Assembly (NCBI GenBank): GCA_035719045.1
Contig: DASTGO010000245.1
Span: 1 to 8,716 of the forward strand
Reading direction: 5' to 3'
Source: DASTGO01 sp035719045
GTDB taxonomy: Bacteria > Actinomycetota > Actinomycetes > Actinomycetales > Kineosporiaceae
Length of the DNA stretch: 8,716 nt
The number at the start of each line of letters is the position of its first letter. The stretch's first letter is position 1. Shown in pieces: positions 7,315 through 8,716 of this stretch. The translations under genes and the position numbers were made by a program. Under the pieces are notes generated by a model. That model was not told the DNA's origin, did no database searches, and saw only the letters and a list, made by a program, of their open reading frames with translations.

Positions 7315-8396
7315 GTACCCCACCCACAACCAGCGGGGAGGTCGCAGTGGTCGCTGATCCCGCCGGCGACGAGGTCCTGCTCGAGGTGTCCGGGCTGAAC
7401 AAGCACTTCCCGGTCACCAAGGGGCTGTTCCGTCGACAGGTCGGGGCCGTGAAGGCGGTCGACGGACTGGACTTCAGTGTCCGCACGGGGGAGACCCTCG
7501 GCGTCGTCGGCGAGTCCGGCTGCGGCAAGACCACCATGGGCCGGCTGATCACCCGGTTGCTGGAGCCCACCGGCGGCCGGATCGTGTTCGAGGGTCAGGA
7601 CATCACCCACCTGTCGCCAGGGCGGATGCGGCCGCTGCGGCGCGACGTCCAGATGATCTTCCAGGACCCGTACTCGTCACTGAATCCCCGGCACACCGTC
7701 GGCGCCATCGTCGGGGCGCCCTTCCGGCTGCAGAAGCTCAAGGCGAAGTCCGAGATCAAGCCGGCCGTGCAGGACCTGTTGGAGCTGGTCGGGCTGAACC
7801 CGGAGCACTACAACCGGTACCCGCACGAGTTCTCCGGCGGCCAGCGCCAGCGGATCGGCGTCGCCCGTGCGCTGGCCCTGCGCCCCAAGCTGATCGTGGC
7901 CGACGAGCCGGTCTCCGCACTCGACGTCTCGATCCAGGCGCAGGTGGTCAACCTGCTGGAGGACCTGCAGGCGGAGTTCAACCTGACCTACGTCGTCATC
8001 GCGCACGACCTGTCGGTGGTCCGGCACATCTGTGACCGGGTCGCGGTGATGTACCTGGGGAAGATGGTCGAGCTGGGTGACCGCAACGGGGTGTACGACG
8101 CCCCCATGCATCCGTACACCGTCGCCCTGCTCTCGGCGGTCCCGGTGCCCGACCCCTCCCGCCGTAGCGAGCGGCAGGAGCGGATCCTGCTGCGCGGGGA
8201 CGTGCCCAGCCCGCTCAACCCGCCGCGGGCCTGCCGCTTCCACACCCGGTGCTGGAAGGCGGAGCAGATCTGCAGCGTGGAGGAGCCGCAACTGCGCGAA
8301 CTGGCTCCCGGACACCAGGTGGCCTGCCACTTCCCGGAGAACGCCCCGGCGGCTCCCACACCGGCGACGGAGGCACCCGCTGCCCTGCCGTCGTGA
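7311..8396 (+). CDS. dppF: ABC importer ATPase, DppF/OppF type
   Basis: Second ATPase of the importer, 361 aa from GTG 7311. This start overlaps the previous stop, with GAGGAGGTGG (7291-7300) upstream. Motifs are Walker A GESGCGKT (67-74), signature SGGQRQR (175-181), Walker B LIVADEP with Asp198-Glu199, and the switch His232. The segment KHFPVTKGLFRRQVGAVKAV near the N-terminus is typical of DppF/OppF proteins, as is DPYSSLNPRHTVG after the Q-loop (IFQDP). The C-terminal extension holds a complete four-cysteine set at Cys308, Cys314, Cys321 and Cys339 (CX5C, CX6C, CX17C). That pattern fits the [4Fe-4S] site known from this ATPase family. The protein ends in an Ala/Pro-rich tail of about 20 residues that is probably disordered. 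It is the last gene of the operon; the repeat array and terminator follow. Confidence 0.95.
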
Positions 8397-8471
8397 TCCT
8401 GCCCCCATGGCGATCAGGTGCGTCCACGCCGGATAGCACCACCCGGAACCGGCACCGCCGGCCATCCCCCC

Positions 8472-8516
8472 TGGCGGAGATGAGCGTGGCGGAGATGAGC
8501 GTGGCGGAGATGAGCG
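8472..8516. repeat. Three perfect 15-bp tandem repeats
   Basis: The unit TGGCGGAGATGAGCG is present at 8472-8486, 8487-8501 and 8502-8516 without a mismatch. The array ends 2 bases before the terminator hairpin and lies 75 bases after the dppF stop. In one frame it would read as repeated AEMSV, but no supported gene uses that frame. It looks like a small minisatellite from replication slippage; a protein-binding array is possible but unsupported. Confidence 0.92.
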
Positions 8517-8518
8517 TT

Positions 8519-8555
8519 ATGGCGCCCTGCCCCCTGCGAGGGGGCAGGGCGCCAT
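8519..8555. terminator. 17-bp perfect hairpin between convergent genes, probable bidirectional terminator
   Basis: ATGGCGCCCTGCCCCCT (8519-8535) pairs perfectly with AGGGGGCAGGGCGCCAT (8539-8555) around the loop GCG. It lies between the plus-strand dppF stop (8396) and the minus-strand permease stop (8605), where a single symmetrical hairpin can end both transcripts. There is no T-run on either side, as often seen in high-GC actinobacteria. Confidence 0.85.
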
Positions 8556-8604
8556 CACGCTCTGTCGGGCGACACCGGGCTCACGGGGCCGTGGTCGCCC
8601 GCCG

Positions 8605-8716
8605 TTACTCGGTCGTGATTGCCCGCAGGACGTCCAGCCGGACCGCCCGGATGGCCGGGAGCATCGCCGCCACCACCCCCGCGACCGCGGCTCCGAGGAT
8701 GATCCCGGTGATCCGT
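8605..8716 (-). CDS. FtsX/MacB-type ABC transporter permease, C-terminal end (5' part beyond window)
   Basis: Read on the minus strand, 36 codons run from the window edge to a TAA at 8605-8607. They start with a hydrophobic helix (GIILGAAVAGVVAAMLPA) and end in IRAVRLDVLRAITTE. A last membrane helix followed by a basic P-A-R-x-A-x-R-L-D-V-L-x-A-I segment and a short acidic end is the hallmark C-terminus of FtsX-like permeases. These proteins take part in lipoprotein, lipid or antimicrobial handling rather than peptide import. The gene converges on the importer operon and is probably not functionally linked to it. The N-terminal part, the periplasmic domain and the partner ATPase are outside the window, so the exact subfamily cannot be assigned. 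Confidence 0.82.
   Translation of the reverse strand, partial: RITGIILGAAVAGVVAAMLPAIRAVRLDVLRAITTE

Noticed and set aside
8472..8516. Tandem repeats considered as a CRISPR array
   Set aside because: The units are only 15 bases and directly adjacent with no spacers, and there are no cas genes.

Overview
The window comes from a very GC-rich actinobacterium. The evidence is third-position G/C throughout, GTG starts, GTGA stop/start overlaps, a Ser/Gly-rich lipoprotein linker and an actinobacterial-type MetH C-terminus. I cannot name the genus. The window has three parts: a broken left edge, a complete five-gene peptide-type ABC importer operon, and the tail of a convergent neighbour at the right edge.

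Left edge (1-1719). The first ~97 bases encode, on the minus strand, a piece of an M24-family metallopeptidase (Xaa-Pro aminopeptidase type) at lower GC (about 59% by hand count, against about 76% in the next 100 bases). At about 95-103 this stops and the plus strand enters the C-terminal activation domain of cobalamin-dependent methionine synthase (MetH) in mid-protein. Two genes broken at one point, with no spacer, indicate a chimeric assembly or cloning junction, or a real rearrangement. metH is followed by a HAD-family phosphatase gene that overlaps its stop codon; the overlap has been duplicated as an 18-bp tandem repeat. A perfect hairpin follows the HAD gene.

Middle (1720-8396). A gene-free stretch of about 565 bases holds a weak promoter candidate and a leader palindrome. 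The operon then runs permease (DppC type), lipoprotein solute-binding protein (SBP_bac_5), permease (DppB type), ATPase (DppD type), ATPase (DppF type). Together these form a standard importer: the lipoprotein captures peptide or a similar ligand outside the membrane, the two permeases form the channel, and the two ATPases drive transport. The order permease-lipoprotein-permease-ATPase-ATPase matches the gene order described for the Streptomyces bldK oligopeptide importer, but the ligand is not readable from sequence. A 17-bp G+C hairpin lies between the lipoprotein gene and the second permease gene. The only good Shine-Dalgarno-like sequence is on the far side of that hairpin from the permease start. 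The first ATPase lacks one of the four C-terminal cysteines that the second ATPase keeps.

Right edge (8397-8716). Three perfect 15-bp tandem repeats lead into a 17-bp perfect hairpin, probably a bidirectional terminator. After it comes the minus-strand C-terminus of an FtsX/MacB-type permease running off the window.

I found no CRISPR array, transposase, tRNA, rRNA or clearly new multi-gene system. The points most worth a second look are the left-edge junction, the SBP/permease hairpin, and the cysteine asymmetry.
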